Source: Ruegeria sp. YS9 (GTDB lineage: Bacteria; Pseudomonadota; Alphaproteobacteria; Rhodobacterales; Rhodobacteraceae). Taken from it: a DNA stretch of 64,000 nt. The translations under genes were made by a program, and so were the position numbers. The stretch spans positions 1,707,001 to 1,771,000 of the forward strand of contig NZ_CP102409.1 of NCBI RefSeq assembly GCF_024628725.1, in the 5' to 3' direction. Shown in pieces: positions 55,536 to 63,580 of this stretch. Positions within the stretch are counted from its first letter, which is position 1; every line of letters begins with the position of its first letter. The notes under the pieces were generated by a model. The model was not told where the DNA came from. It made no database searches and was given only the letters and a program-made list of their open reading frames with translations.

Positions 55536-55592
55536 AATGGTACCTATCTGCGTGAATGGTACCTATATGCATGAATAGTGCGTACTTGCGAG
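55536..55592. promoter_or_regulatory. Three tandem 19-bp repeats between hxlR-type and monooxygenase genes
   Basis: Repeats at 55536-55554 (AATGGTACCTATCTGCGTG), 55555-55573 (17 of 19 identical) and 55574-55592 (13 of 19) are directly adjacent. They lie in the promoter region of both divergent genes, so cooperative binding by the HxlR dimer is likely; that is inference. Confidence 0.65.
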
Positions 55593-55650
55593 TTTTGCTG
55601 GTGTGTCACATATCCCGGTTCATCGCAACTGAACCCTTTGAGGAGACACC

Positions 55651-55938
55651 ATGGCCTTGACCATTCTCGCCCAAATCACCGCCCATCCGGGCAAGGAAGA
55701 TCTTGTCCACGCCGAGCTGGAAAAGCTCATCCCCATCACCCGTGCCGAACAAGGTTGCATCCAATACGACCTGCATGTGGACACAACCAACCCCGGTGTT
55801 TTCGCGTTCTATGAAAACTGGGAAAGTCGCGAACTGTGGCAGACGCATATGAACGCGCCTCATCTCGCGGCTTACATGGAGGCAACCGACGGCGCTGTGG
55901 CTGAATTTACGCTGAACGAAATGACACGGATCGGCTGA
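55651..55938 (+). CDS. YgiN-like quinol/antibiotic monooxygenase
   Basis: The 95-residue protein has the dimeric alpha/beta-barrel pattern (MALTILAQITAHPGKEDLV, then RAEQGCIQYDLHVDTTNPGVFAFYENWESRELWQTHM). Relatives oxidise quinols or remove quinone-like compounds, often under an HxlR-type sensor. A GAGGAG site precedes the ATG. The 19-base repeats upstream should tie its expression to the divergent HxlR regulator, giving a compact redox-defence module. Confidence 0.87.
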   Translation: MALTILAQITAHPGKEDLVHAELEKLIPITRAEQGCIQYDLHVDTTNPGVFAFYENWESRELWQTHMNAPHLAAYMEATDGAVAEFTLNEMTRIG

Positions 55939-55942
55939 TCAA

Positions 55943-55980
55943 GGTTTTGCAAAACCGGGGCAGTTACAGGGCTCCGGTTT
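55943..55980. terminator. Palindrome and hairpin between converging genes
   Basis: GGTTTTGCAAAACC (55943-55956) is a perfect palindrome. AAACCGG (55952-55958) also pairs with CCGGTTT (55974-55980). These lie between the monooxygenase and uup ends and probably help stop transcription. No long T-run follows. Confidence 0.35.
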
Positions 55981-56027
55981 CGTGCAACTCATACAATGCC
56001 GTCCATTTGGGGCCGCGCAGTTTGCGG

Positions 56028-57836
56028 TTACCCTGCTTCGGCCTTTTCTTCCAGGGTCAGCCACTCCTCTTCAACCGCCGACAGTTTCTCCTGCCGTTCC
56101 ACCAGCGCCTCGGTCGCTTTCTGGAACTTGACCGGTTCGCGAGTGAACAATTCGGGATCCGACATCAGCTCTTCCAGCTTTGCGATCTCGGCCTCGAGGC
56201 GCGCGATCTCGGCTGGCAGCTTTTGAAGCCGGTGTTTTTCCGAGAATGACAGACCGGGTTTCTGCTGCGTCTCCTGCTTTGCTTTTGGCTTCGAAGCTTT
56301 TGCTTTTTCTTCTTTTTTAGCGACCACTTCCCCACGCTGCGCAATATAATCCGACCAGCCGCCGGCATAAACGGTCGCCCGCCCGTTGCCTTCCATCGCG
56401 ATGGTCGTCGTTGCAACACGGTCCAGAAAATCCCGGTCGTGGCTGACCAGCAGAACCGTACCGTCGAAGTCGTCAAGCAGCTCCTGCAACAGGTCCAGCG
56501 TTTCGACATCCAGATTGTTGGTCGGTTCGTCCAACACCAGAAGGTTCGAAGGTTTCGCCATCAACTTGGCCAGCAGCAACCGGGCCTTTTCGCCACCCGA
56601 CAAGGATTTGACAGCCGCTCTTGCCTGCCGCTCGTCGAACAGGAATTCCTTGAGATATCCCACGACATGTTTGGGCTGCCCGCCAACCATCACCTGATCG
56701 GCCTTGCCGGAAACCCGCATATCCGGGTCGCCGGTCAGGCTGTCCCACAAGCTCATCTCGGGGTCCAGTTGCGCACGGGTCTGATCGAACACCGCGACCT
56801 CAAGATTGGTACCCAGCGACACCGAACCTTCGTCCGGCTCCACCTGCCCCAGAAGCATCTTCAGCAAGGTCGTCTTGCCGACCCCGTTCGGCCCGACAAA
56901 GGCCACACGATCACCGCGCTGCACCAGCAGATCAAAATTCCGAACGATCTGCTTGTCACCGAACCCTTTGGCCAGACCTTTGGCCTCGATCACCTTGCGG
57001 CCTGATTTTGGCCCCGCCTCCAGCGTCATCGCAGCGGAACCCTGACGCTTGATCTGTGCCGCCTTTTCGGCCCGCAGCGCCTGTAGGGCCCGCACCCGGC
57101 CCTGATTGCGTTTGCGCCGTGCGCTGATACCCTCGACCGCCCATTTGGCCTCGGACTTGATCAGACGGTTCAGCTTGTGGCGCTGCTGATCTTCTTCTTC
57201 CCAGATCTTGTCCCGCCAGGCTTCGAACGCGCCAAAACCCTGTTCCTGCCTTCGGACCATTCCCCGATCAATCCACAGAGTCGCCCGCGTCAGTGCGCGC
57301 AAGAAGGCCCGGTCGTGCGAGATCAGCACAAAAGCCGCCCGTGTCGACCCAAGCTCGCGCTCCAGCCACGCGATGGCTTCGATATCCAGATGGTTGGTGG
57401 GTTCGTCCAGCAGCATCAGGTCCGGCGCCTCGGCCATCAGCTTGGCCAATGCCGCGCGCCGCCGCTCTCCACCCGAAGCCGTATCAACTGCGCGTGAAGG
57501 GTCGAATTTCAGCCCCTCGCCTGCCCGTTCAACCTTGTAGAGTTCGCCGGGCTCCAACCCGCTGGACGCATAGTCGCCCAGGGTGGCAAAGCCCTCCATC
57601 GTCGGGTCCTGCTCCATATAGCCCACGGATTTTCCGGGCGGCACGACAATTTCGCCGCGGTCGGCCTCGACCAGGCCAGCCATCACTTTCATCAGCGTGG
57701 ATTTGCCCGACCCGTTGCGCCCAACCAGCGCCACGCGGTCACCGGGCTGCACCACCAGATCCAGTTCGGAAAACACCGGTTCGCCCCCGAAAGTCAGGGA
57801 TATGCCGGACATCTGCAACAAAGGAATTCTCGCCAT
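56028..57836 (-). CDS. uup: ABC-F ATPase, Uup type
   Basis: The 602-residue protein has two ABC domains without membrane segments: Walker A GRNGSGKST (about residue 40) with signature ASGGERRRAALAK, and Walker A GPNGVGKTT (about 315) with LSGGEKARLLLAK, linked by a charged helix. The C-terminal coiled coil (about 530-602; LEAEIAKLEELMSDPELF) marks Uup. ABC-F proteins act on the ribosome or on DNA branch structures. It is followed after 90 bases by the convergent monooxygenase gene. Confidence 0.93.
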   Translation of the reverse strand: MARIPLLQMSGISLTFGGEPVFSELDLVVQPGDRVALVGRNGSGKSTLMKVMAGLVEADRGEIVVPPGKSVGYMEQDPTMEGFATLGDYASSGLEPGELYKVERAGEGLKFDPSRAVDTASGGERRRAALAKLMAEAPDLMLLDEPTNHLDIEAIAWLERELGSTRAAFVLISHDRAFLRALTRATLWIDRGMVRRQEQGFGAFEAWRDKIWEEEDQQRHKLNRLIKSEAKWAVEGISARRKRNQGRVRALQALRAEKAAQIKRQGSAAMTLEAGPKSGRKVIEAKGLAKGFGDKQIVRNFDLLVQRGDRVAFVGPNGVGKTTLLKMLLGQVEPDEGSVSLGTNLEVAVFDQTRAQLDPEMSLWDSLTGDPDMRVSGKADQVMVGGQPKHVVGYLKEFLFDERQARAAVKSLSGGEKARLLLAKLMAKPSNLLVLDEPTNNLDVETLDLLQELLDDFDGTVLLVSHDRDFLDRVATTTIAMEGNGRATVYAGGWSDYIAQRGEVVAKKEEKAKASKPKAKQETQQKPGLSFSEKHRLQKLPAEIARLEAEIAKLEELMSDPELFTREPVKFQKATEALVERQEKLSAVEEEWLTLEEKAEAG

Positions 57837-57879
57837 GCCCGCCAGCTAAACCGACGGCCACACTGCGTCAACGCCCTGT

Positions 57880-57902
57880 CTTCACCTTTTCGGAAATACT
57901 CA
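57880..57902 (+). repeat. Dispersed intergenic repeat, copy D (partial)
   Basis: The stretch TCTTCACCTTTTCGGAAATA with CTC matches the first two-thirds of copies A-C; the GC-rich end is replaced by ATCTTAACC. It lies immediately after the olsB stop on the minus strand. Confidence 0.5.
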
Positions 57903-57904
57903 TC

Positions 57905-58645
57905 TTAACCGGCCAATGCCCGCAGCAGGCGTTTTCGGGCCGGAGGAATCGCCCCGATTTCAAGCCCGGTGAACACATGCAACGTGTTCATGTGGCGATC
58001 CACAACGGCGTGATCACTCACCCAACCACCCATCATCAGATAGGTTCGCAACAGGGGCGGCATGCGCGACATTGCCTTTTTCGCGTCCGGTCGGCGCCGC
58101 AGACGTGCGGCAAAGCGGAACACGTCCGGAGCCTTGACCCGCGGCAACCACCGTTTCGGGGCCAGGTGGCGATGCTTGAGCATTGCAAAGGCATCAAGGT
58201 ATCGCCCGGTTTCGGTCCCGGCAAAGGACGAACATCCAAACAGCATCTCGACATTGTGTTGATCGACATAGGACGTCATTGCCCCCCAGGCGACGCGCAG
58301 AATGTCGGGATCGTTCAGTTCCGGATGAACGCAAAACCTGCCCATCTCGACCATGCGGCCACTGAACCCCGCCAACGAGCTCAGGTCGTAGAACTGCGCT
58401 GAATAGCTGCGTCCGATTTCACCGCCGTGCTCCATTGTCAGCATTCGAAAGCAGCAGACCAGCCGCCCGGCGGATCGCATATCTTCAACCAGGACATGAC
58501 TGCATTGCCCGTCAAAAGTGTCAATGTCCGGTTTCCGGGTGCCAAATGCCAATGTCCGCAGGTTTTGTGCGGCCCTGACATCCTCGGCCGAATCCGCCAG
58601 ACGGGCGTTAAAGCGCCCTTTGCTCAACAAAACTGCCGTCGCCAC
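57905..58645 (-). CDS. olsB: L-ornithine N-acyltransferase (ornithine lipid synthesis)
   Basis: The 246-residue GNAT-fold acyltransferase has the OlsB pattern (RAAQNLRTLAFGTRKPDIDTFD, then VEMGRFCVHPELNDPDILRVAWGAM and CSSFAGTE). It transfers a 3-hydroxyacyl group from ACP to ornithine, giving lyso-ornithine lipid. The acyltransferase OlsA, often beside it, is not in this window. GTG at 58645 is supported by GGAGG 8 bases upstream; a GTG at 58660 is also possible. Repeat copy D follows the stop. Confidence 0.86.
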   Translation of the reverse strand: MATAVLLSKGRFNARLADSAEDVRAAQNLRTLAFGTRKPDIDTFDGQCSHVLVEDMRSAGRLVCCFRMLTMEHGGEIGRSYSAQFYDLSSLAGFSGRMVEMGRFCVHPELNDPDILRVAWGAMTSYVDQHNVEMLFGCSSFAGTETGRYLDAFAMLKHRHLAPKRWLPRVKAPDVFRFAARLRRRPDAKKAMSRMPPLLRTYLMMGGWVSDHAVVDRHMNTLHVFTGLEIGAIPPARKRLLRALAG

Positions 58646-58744
58646 GGTCGCGTCCTCCACGGGTGCCGACCCACGGGCGTCGGCACGACACCTTTAGCAC
58701 AAGACATGTGACTGCCTTGTGACCATCGCAAGGTTCCGGCGCGA

Positions 58745-59218
58745 TCAGTTGGCGCCAGGAATATTGGCCGGGTTGAAGTTGCCGATATTGCCCAACAGCT
58801 GCCGCAGGAAGCCTTTGTCCTGAACGTTGGAGTCGGTCACGCGGCGTTCCAGCGGAATCACGATGCCGTCTTCCAGGCCAAAACGCTCGATGTTTCTGAC
58901 GACTCCACGCTGATCAAAGCTGATGGCGACCAGTTCGCGCGCCACCACCTCGGGCCGTTTCGGGCCGTAATGGCGCACCCGCGAGCGGACATAGTAATAG
59001 CCCGAATCCCGCACGACACCGGACGCACCCGGTGCGCCGATGGCCTCTTCCACACTGTCACGCGTATCCACGCCCACTTTGATTTCGGCCAGTTCCTCGG
59101 CCGGAGGCACATAGCCGTGATTCTTGTAGATCGGCGTACAGGCCCCGGCCGCAGCCAGACAGGCAACAAACACAAGCGATTTCGTCGCTGGTTTCAACCG
59201 GTTCAGTACCTTCAACAT
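58745..59218 (-). CDS. bamE: Outer membrane assembly lipoprotein BamE
   Basis: The 157-residue protein has a lipoprotein signal (SLVFVACLAAAGAC, Cys at about 27) and a SmpA/OmlA domain (about 30-110; KVGVDTRDSVEEAIGAPGASG, then YYYVRSRVRHYGPKRPEV). BamE is part of the BAM complex that folds outer-membrane proteins. The tail after the domain is longer than in E. coli and ends with NPANIPGAN. It is divergent from the DUF177 gene with an 85-base gap, a conserved neighbour in this group. Confidence 0.9.
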   Translation of the reverse strand: MLKVLNRLKPATKSLVFVACLAAAGACTPIYKNHGYVPPAEELAEIKVGVDTRDSVEEAIGAPGASGVVRDSGYYYVRSRVRHYGPKRPEVVARELVAISFDQRGVVRNIERFGLEDGIVIPLERRVTDSNVQDKGFLRQLLGNIGNFNPANIPGAN

Positions 59219-59303
59219 GCACACCCTCTTGCCTTGGCCTCTTGCGGCTTCTATCCGATTACAGAAACCGCTGCCACGGTTCAACACATAGAAAGGCTCA
59301 CGA

Positions 59304-59840
59304 ATGGGCAACGTTACATCATTTCGGGTGGCTGACCTGCCCCAGAACGCCCCGACACCCTTTGAACTGCGCCCCGCAAGCGCCGCATTGGATGAGATCA
59401 GGCAGGATCTGGGGCTGCTGGGGCTGCGCAAACTCAGCTTTTCCGGCGAGCTTCGCGCACAGGGCAAGCGTGACTGGGTTCTAAACGGCAAACTCGGCGC
59501 AACCGTGATCCAACCCTGCATCGTGACGCTCGAGCCGGTCACGACGCGGATCGACATCCCCGTGCATCGCACCTTTCTGGCCGATTGGACCGACCCGGAT
59601 GAACCCGAGTTCGAAATTCCCCAGGATGACGAATCCGAACCTTTGGGCCCGGAAATCGACCCCGCATCGGTGATGATCGAGGCGCTGTCGCTGGCCCTGC
59701 CGCAATACCCGCGCAAGGAGGGTGCGGAACTGGGTCAGGCAGACTATACCGAACCCGGAAAACAGGCGATGACCGACGAAGACGCCAAACCTTTTGCCGG
59801 ATTGGCGGGATTGCGCGATGCGCTCAAAAAAGACGAGTGA
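59304..59840 (+). CDS. DUF177 (YceD-like) protein
   Basis: The 178-residue protein has the DUF177 pattern (VADLPQNAPTPFELRPASA at the start; QPCIVTLEPVTTRIDIPVHRTF with the conserved Cys; ALALPQYPRKEG near the end). The family is linked to 23S rRNA or ribosome assembly because it is nearly always next to rpmF, as here. A gap of 205 bases to rpmF probably contains a second promoter. The length is normal. Confidence 0.9.
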   Translation: MGNVTSFRVADLPQNAPTPFELRPASAALDEIRQDLGLLGLRKLSFSGELRAQGKRDWVLNGKLGATVIQPCIVTLEPVTTRIDIPVHRTFLADWTDPDEPEFEIPQDDESEPLGPEIDPASVMIEALSLALPQYPRKEGAELGQADYTEPGKQAMTDEDAKPFAGLAGLRDALKKDE

Positions 59841-59934
59841 CAGAGCGCAGATTTCCTGTCATAGCAGGCGGTCAGAAAAATCGCTTGAACATACCGAGAA
59901 TCGCAGTATTTTCGCGCGCTCATCGGATTTTGGG

Positions 59935-59963
59935 TTGGACATTGCGGGGCCCGTCGCCTAAAC
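59935..59963 (+). promoter_or_regulatory. Predicted promoter upstream of rpmF
   Basis: TTGGAC (59935-59940) and CTAAAC (59958-59963) are 17 bases apart in the gap between DUF177 and rpmF. The match is moderate. Confidence 0.35.
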
Positions 59964-60045
59964 GCGCGTCAAACCACGATAAACGAACTACGAAACCCGG
60001 GTCGGCAGCGAATCTGCGACCCCTAGTCAGACAAAGGTTGAGACC

Positions 60046-60252
60046 ATGGCCGTCCAACAGAACAAAGTTTCCAAGTCGCGTCGCAACAACCGCCGCGCAC
60101 ACGACGCTCTGGTTGCTGCAAACCCGAACGAATGCCCGAACTGTGGCGAGCTGAAGCGCCCGCACCACGTTTGCGCATCCTGCGGCCACTATGATGATCG
60201 CGAAGTCGTCGCACAGGCCGACGAAATCGATCTGGACGAAGACGCAGCCTAA
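60046..60252 (+). CDS. rpmF: 50S ribosomal protein L32
   Basis: The 68-residue basic protein has the L32 start [21 protein letters not shown] and a four-cysteine zinc site ([18 protein letters not shown]). It has an acidic C-terminal tail ([10 protein letters not shown]). The four cysteines mark the zinc-binding form. It is cotranscribed with plsX after 24 bases. Location between DUF177 and plsX is the conserved order. Confidence 0.97.
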   Translation: MAVQQNKVSKSRRNNRRAHDALVAANPNECPNCGELKRPHHVCASCGHYDDREVVAQADEIDLDEDAA

Positions 60253-60276
60253 GCCTGATCGAGTGCAGACCAAGGC

Positions 60277-61365
60277 ATGACTGAACAGCCCACGCACGCC
60301 GGACGGATCACCATCTCGGTCGACGCTATGGGTGGGGACGCGGGTCCCTCGGTCGTTGTTGCCGGTCTTGCGAAATCGGCCGACAAGAACCCGGATATCA
60401 GGTTCTTGTTACACGGGCCCGAACAGGTATTGCGCAAGCTTGTCGCCAAACGGCGTGTCCTTGAGGGGCGCGTCGTTTTTCGTGATTGCCCCGGTGTGGT
60501 CACGATGGAAGACAAACCCAGTCAGGTTGTGCGCAACGGCAAAGAGACCTCGATGTGGTCCACGCTGGAAGCGGTACGCCAGGGCGAAGCCCATGGCGCG
60601 GTTTCCTGCGGCAATACCGGTGCGCTGATGGCCCTGTCGATGATGCGCCTGCGCAAACTGCCGGGCGTGAACCGGCCGGCCATCGCGATACTGTGGCCCT
60701 CGCGCAACCCTCAGGGGTTCAACGTGATGCTGGATGTCGGCGCCGATGTGCGCGCCGACGCCAAGGACTTGCTGCAATACGCGCTGATGGGCGCCTCTTA
60801 CGCGCGCAACGGTTTGGCCCTGAGCCGCCCCCGGATCGGACTGCTGAATGTCGGCACCGAAGAACACAAAGGGCGTGCCGAACTGAAAGAAGCGCACTCG
60901 ATGATCGCGGGATTCGCAGAGCAGGCGAATTTCGATTTCGTGGGCTTCGTCGAAGGCAGTGACATCCCGGGTGACAAGGCGGATGTCATTGTAACCGATG
61001 GCTTTACCGGCAACGTCGCGATCAAAACCGGCGAAGGAACGGCAAGCCTGATCGGCGACCTGCTGCGGCAGGCCTTCAAATACTCTCCGCTATCCCGATT
61101 GGCCTCGATTCTGGCTATCACGTCGCTGAACCGTTTGAAGAAGCGGATCGACCCGCGGCGCGTGAATGGTGGCGTGTTTCTGGGTCTGAACGGCACCGTG
61201 GTGAAATCCCACGGCGGCGCTGACGCGACAGGCGTGTCAGCTGCAATCAAACTGGCCTTCACCCTGGCGCAGTCCGGCTTTTCCGAAAAATTGGCTGCGC
61301 GGGTTGCATCCACTGCCCAGCTTGCACAAGATGCCGCGCAATCAGTGCCGCAGACAGATAAATAA
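60277..61365 (+). CDS. plsX: Phosphate acyltransferase PlsX
   Basis: The 362-residue enzyme has the PlsX pattern (ISVDAMGGDAGPSVVVAGL at about residues 12-30; AVSCGNTGALMAL at about 107; IVTDGFTGNVAIKTGEG at about 236). It makes acyl-phosphate from acyl-ACP, the entry to phospholipid synthesis via PlsY. It lies between rpmF and fabH in the conserved order, with 21 bases to fabH. Confidence 0.96.
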   Translation: MTEQPTHAGRITISVDAMGGDAGPSVVVAGLAKSADKNPDIRFLLHGPEQVLRKLVAKRRVLEGRVVFRDCPGVVTMEDKPSQVVRNGKETSMWSTLEAVRQGEAHGAVSCGNTGALMALSMMRLRKLPGVNRPAIAILWPSRNPQGFNVMLDVGADVRADAKDLLQYALMGASYARNGLALSRPRIGLLNVGTEEHKGRAELKEAHSMIAGFAEQANFDFVGFVEGSDIPGDKADVIVTDGFTGNVAIKTGEGTASLIGDLLRQAFKYSPLSRLASILAITSLNRLKKRIDPRRVNGGVFLGLNGTVVKSHGGADATGVSAAIKLAFTLAQSGFSEKLAARVASTAQLAQDAAQSVPQTDK

Positions 61366-61386
61366 CAAAAAAGGCAGTACCGGAAA

Positions 61387-62358
61387 ATGGCAGGCCGTTC
61401 AGTTGTAGCAGGTGTCGGGCATTATTTGCCCGAACGCGTTGTTCCCAATTCCGAGTTTGAGAAAACCCTGGACACGACCGACGAATGGATCAAGACCCGC
61501 TCGGGGATCGAACGCCGCCACTTTGCTGCCGAAGACGAGACGACATCCGATCTGGCCACCAAGGCCGCCGAAGCCGCGCTGGCCGACGCAGGTCTGACGG
61601 CGGATGACATTGATGCAATCGTTCTGGCGACTTCAACGGCGGATCTGACTTTTCCTTCGGCCGCCACCATGGTTCAGGCTCGGTTGGGCATGACCAAAGG
61701 CTTTGCTTTCGATGTTCAAGCTGTTTGCGCCGGATTCGTTTTTGCACTGTCCAACGCAAATGCGCTGATTGTTTCCGGTCAGGCCAGGCGTGTGCTGGTG
61801 ATCGGGGCCGAGACTTTCTCACGGATCATGGACTGGACCGATCGGTCCACCTGCGTTCTTTTCGGCGATGGCGCCGGTGCGGTTGTGCTGGAGGCCCAAG
61901 AGGGCACAGGCACCGCCGAGGACCGCGGTATTCTGGCAACCGACCTGAATTCGGACGGGCGCTACAAGGACCTGCTCTATGTCGATGGCGGCGTTTCGAC
62001 CCAATCCACCGGGCATCTGCGCATGCAGGGCAATCAGGTTTTCCGACATGCCGTTGAAAAGCTTACGAAAACAGCAGAAACAGCGTTGGAACGAGCGGGG
62101 CTGAGCAGCTCGGACGTGGATTGGATCGTGCCGCACCAGGCCAACATCCGGATCATTCAGGGCACCGCCAAGAAAATGAACTTGCCGATGGAAAACGTGG
62201 TTGTGACCGTTCAGGATCACGGAAACACGTCGGCCGCATCCATTCCACTGGCCCTGTCCGTGGGCAAGCAGCGCGGACAGATCAAACCGGGTGATCTGAT
62301 CGTGACCGAAGCCATTGGCGGCGGTCTGGCCTGGGGCGCAGTGGTTCTGCGCTGGTGA
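61387..62358 (+). CDS. fabH: Beta-ketoacyl-ACP synthase III
   Basis: The 323-residue condensing enzyme has the catalytic Cys in FDVQAVCAGFVFAL (about residue 113), His in DWIVPHQANIRII (about 248) and Asn in DHGNTSAAS (about 278). It starts fatty acid chains from acetyl-CoA and malonyl-ACP. It follows plsX by 21 bases and ends before the ihfA promoter. The length is typical of FabH. Confidence 0.96.
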   Translation: MAGRSVVAGVGHYLPERVVPNSEFEKTLDTTDEWIKTRSGIERRHFAAEDETTSDLATKAAEAALADAGLTADDIDAIVLATSTADLTFPSAATMVQARLGMTKGFAFDVQAVCAGFVFALSNANALIVSGQARRVLVIGAETFSRIMDWTDRSTCVLFGDGAGAVVLEAQEGTGTAEDRGILATDLNSDGRYKDLLYVDGGVSTQSTGHLRMQGNQVFRHAVEKLTKTAETALERAGLSSSDVDWIVPHQANIRIIQGTAKKMNLPMENVVVTVQDHGNTSAASIPLALSVGKQRGQIKPGDLIVTEAIGGGLAWGAVVLRW

Positions 62359-62401
62359 CCGGCGCAAACCGGCTTACACAGCCGCCCGCAATTCATTGAT
62401 A

Positions 62402-62429
62402 TTGACAGCGAATTTGCCATACCCATATG
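62402..62429 (+). promoter_or_regulatory. Predicted promoter of ihfA
   Basis: TTGACA (62402-62407) matches the -35 consensus fully. CATATG (62424-62429) is the best -10 with a 16-base spacer. It lies 26 bases before the ihfA start. Confidence 0.5.
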
Positions 62430-62454
62430 CTTCAACAGCAACAGGGGAATTAGC

Positions 62455-62757
62455 ATGGGCGACAAAACACTGACTCGAATGGACCTGAGCGAAGCTGTCT
62501 TTCGTGAGGTAGGTCTGTCACGAAACGAAAGCGCGCAGCTGGTTGAAAGCGTTCTGAACCACATGTCCGACGCCTTGGTGCGTGGTGAACAGGTGAAGAT
62601 CTCGTCTTTCGGTACATTCAGTGTTCGCGACAAGACCGCCCGTGTCGGTCGCAACCCCAAAACCGGCGAAGAAGTCCCGATTCAGCCGCGCCGTGTACTG
62701 ACTTTCCGCCCGTCGCATCTGATGAAAGATCGCGTCGCCGCAGGGAACCGCAAGTAA
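62455..62757 (+). CDS. ihfA: Integration host factor subunit alpha
   Basis: The 100-residue DNA-bending protein has the IhfA/HU fold: [22 protein letters not shown] helices, [26 protein letters not shown] arm and [11 protein letters not shown] end. It forms IHF with IhfB and bends DNA at specific sites. Its own promoter precedes it. It is followed after 18 bases by a MerR-type gene. Length and start match the family. Confidence 0.96.
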   Translation: MGDKTLTRMDLSEAVFREVGLSRNESAQLVESVLNHMSDALVRGEQVKISSFGTFSVRDKTARVGRNPKTGEEVPIQPRRVLTFRPSHLMKDRVAAGNRK

Positions 62758-62775
62758 GTTCAGGACGTCCAGGTT

Positions 62776-63381
62776 ATGAGTAAGTCCCCCGATGCCTTTC
62801 GCACCATAAGCGAAGTTGCGGACTGGCTCGGTGTTCAGGCTCATGTTCTGCGATTCTGGGAAAGTCGATTCACTCAGGTAAAACCCGTCAAACGCGCAGG
62901 TGGACGCAGGTATTATCGGCCCAACGACATGCGTCTGTTGGGAGGAATCAAGAAACTGCTCCACGAAGACGGTATCACGATAAAAGGTGTCCAGCGTATC
63001 CTGCGCGAACAGGGCGTCGCACATGTCGCGGCGCTGTCCCCTTCCCTGGATGACCCTGGCCCCGCCCCGATTGAGGCCGTTCAGGACACCGTGGTACCGT
63101 TTGAACCTAAGCCTGCAACCGCCACGGAACAGATTCGAATGGATCTGGGCGAACCGTCAAAGCAATCCGTCAAGGAAGGCGCGCAGGCCAACGCGCGTAC
63201 ATCTTCTGCATCACAGCCGGAGCCAGAGCCCGAACTGGATGCCGCGCCCTTGATGGGGGGAATCGCGTCGCTTGCGTGGAATCAGACAGATTTTGATGAC
63301 GACCTGCTGCGGCGCATCGCTCCGATTGCAAAAGATCTGCGCCGCTGGCTGGACCGTGTCGAAACACAGGCGACGGGTTAG
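62776..63381 (+). CDS. MerR-family transcriptional regulator
   Basis: The 201-residue protein has an N-terminal MerR winged HTH (about residues 8-78; [22 protein letters not shown], then [21 protein letters not shown]) and a long acidic, Pro/Glu-rich C-terminal part without a clear effector domain ([11 protein letters not shown]). It lies 18 bases after ihfA and should be cotranscribed. The gene pair ihfA-merR is conserved in the family, but its regulon is unknown. The tRNA-Pro gene follows 61 bases later. Confidence 0.9.
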   Translation: MSKSPDAFRTISEVADWLGVQAHVLRFWESRFTQVKPVKRAGGRRYYRPNDMRLLGGIKKLLHEDGITIKGVQRILREQGVAHVAALSPSLDDPGPAPIEAVQDTVVPFEPKPATATEQIRMDLGEPSKQSVKEGAQANARTSSASQPEPEPELDAAPLMGGIASLAWNQTDFDDDLLRRIAPIAKDLRRWLDRVETQATG

Positions 63382-63442
63382 GACAAAAGGCATTGATTTC
63401 CTCTTGCCCCTGCCGGGAAAATCTTTATGAACACCCCAACGT

Positions 63443-63519
63443 CGGGCTATGGCGCAGCCTGGTAGCGCGTCCGTCTGGGGGACGGAAGGTCGCAGGTTCG
63501 AGTCCTGCTAGCCCGACCA
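63443..63519 (+). tRNA. tRNA-Pro (anticodon GGG)
   Basis: The 77-base cloverleaf has an acceptor stem CGGGCTA/TAGCCCG, discriminator A with encoded CCA, D arm with GGTAGCGCG, anticodon stem TCCGT/ACGGA with loop CTGGGGG (anticodon GGG at 63477-63479) and a T arm with GGTTCGAGTCC. It reads CCC and CCU. It lies between merR and dcd. Confidence 0.95.
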
Positions 63520-63580
63520 AATTACACCGACGTTTATGGCACAAAGGCCAGATCCCGCTCTGGCACCAGGGGGGATCGAG

